A DNA stretch of 13,486 bases from Bacteroidota bacterium (GTDB taxonomy: Bacteria > Bacteroidota > Bacteroidia > Chitinophagales > Chitinophagaceae): the NCBI GenBank assembly GCA_947460795.1, contig CANHJA010000040.1:1-13486 (forward strand). The letters are read 5' to 3'. Made by a program: the position numbers and the translations under genes. Under the pieces are notes generated by a model. It did no database searches. It worked only from the letters and a program-made list of their open reading frames with translations, and was not told where the DNA came from. Numbering within the stretch: the stretch's first letter is position 1; each line of letters starts with the position of its first letter. This document shows positions 13,394 to 13,486 of this stretch, piece after piece.

Positions 13394-13486
13394 TTATAGC
13401 GTTATTTTTTTTTCTGAAAAATAATTTTGATTATCACAAGTCCAATCTAATTGCAATGAATATTTGCCTTTAAATTTATTGACATC
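13394..13486 (-). CDS. ccoH: CcoH/FixH-like protein, C-terminal 30 residues (runs off right edge)
   Basis: The minus strand is open from the window edge to a TAA at 13394-13396 and reads DVNKFKGKYSLQLDWTCDNQ, then NYFSEKKITL. This fits the end of FixH/CcoH, whose C-terminus has a glycine-lysine turn, a strand ending in D-W, and then a YF/YY-x-E-K strand. FixH/CcoH is a single-helix membrane protein needed for stable assembly of cbb3-type cytochrome oxidase. Only 30 residues are visible, so the identification rests on this short pattern and on the following TauE/SafE-type gene, a common pair in Bacteroidota. The remaining cco genes are expected off the right edge. Confidence 0.65.
   Translation of the reverse strand, partial: DVNKFKGKYSLQLDWTCDNQNYFSEKKITL

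Noticed and set aside
1..13486. Anti-phage defence island, mobile element, toxin-antitoxin pair or CRISPR array
   Set aside because: No transposase, integrase, nuclease/ATPase defence modules, terminal inverted repeats or spaced direct repeats were found; gene content is core metabolism, secretion and respiration.

Overview
The window looks like chromosomal DNA from a member of the Bacteroidota, probably a gliding or type IX secretion (T9SS) lineage near the Flavobacteriia or Chitinophagales. This rests on a gldK-gldL-gldM cluster, a DUF6452/DUF6048 gene pair, a futalosine-pathway menaquinone gene (mqnE), AT-rich DNA, almost no Shine-Dalgarno sequences, and several promoters of the Bacteroidota type (TAnnTTTG at about -7, once with TTTG 19 bases upstream). 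I found no insertion sequence, prophage, CRISPR array, tRNA or rRNA. The content is mostly housekeeping, and I see no convincing new multi-gene system.

Layout. Positions 1-3384 (minus strand) hold gldK, gldL and the N-terminal part of gldM, which runs off the left edge. They encode the T9SS/gliding motor (GldLM) and its periplasmic lipoprotein ring component (GldK), with a full Bacteroidota promoter ahead of gldK. Positions 3630-5891 (minus) hold korB (2-oxoacid:ferredoxin oxidoreductase beta subunit), then a DUF6452 lipoprotein and a DUF6048 outer-membrane-type protein that overlap, closed by a terminator. The divergent gap 5892-6189 separates korB from a trigger-factor gene (6190-7581, plus), whose protein ends in five histidines and which is followed by a strong terminator. 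Next on the plus strand come a DUF1684 secreted protein, the operon etfB-etfA-bifunctional nuclease (DUF151 plus UVR motif), mqnE and a small PspC-like membrane protein. On the right, on the minus strand, are the last 30 codons of a CcoH/FixH-like protein and a TauE/SafE-type membrane protein (HCxxMCGP motif), the likely end of a cbb3 cytochrome oxidase assembly operon, closed by a terminator at 12633-12658.

Common themes. EtfAB (electrons from acyl-CoA dehydrogenases), KorB (ferredoxin-linked 2-oxoacid oxidation), MqnE (menaquinone synthesis) and CcoH/TauE (terminal oxidase assembly) all serve respiratory electron flow. They are separate transcription units, so this may be coincidence of position.

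The most notable sequence-level pattern is regulatory. korB, the DUF1684 gene and mqnE each have a TAnnTTTG/TAnnTTCG element exactly four bases before the start codon, which predicts almost leaderless mRNAs. The same spacing occurs before an unannotated 16-codon ORF at 12227-12277. The first of these also moves the korB start 16 codons downstream of the longest ORF.
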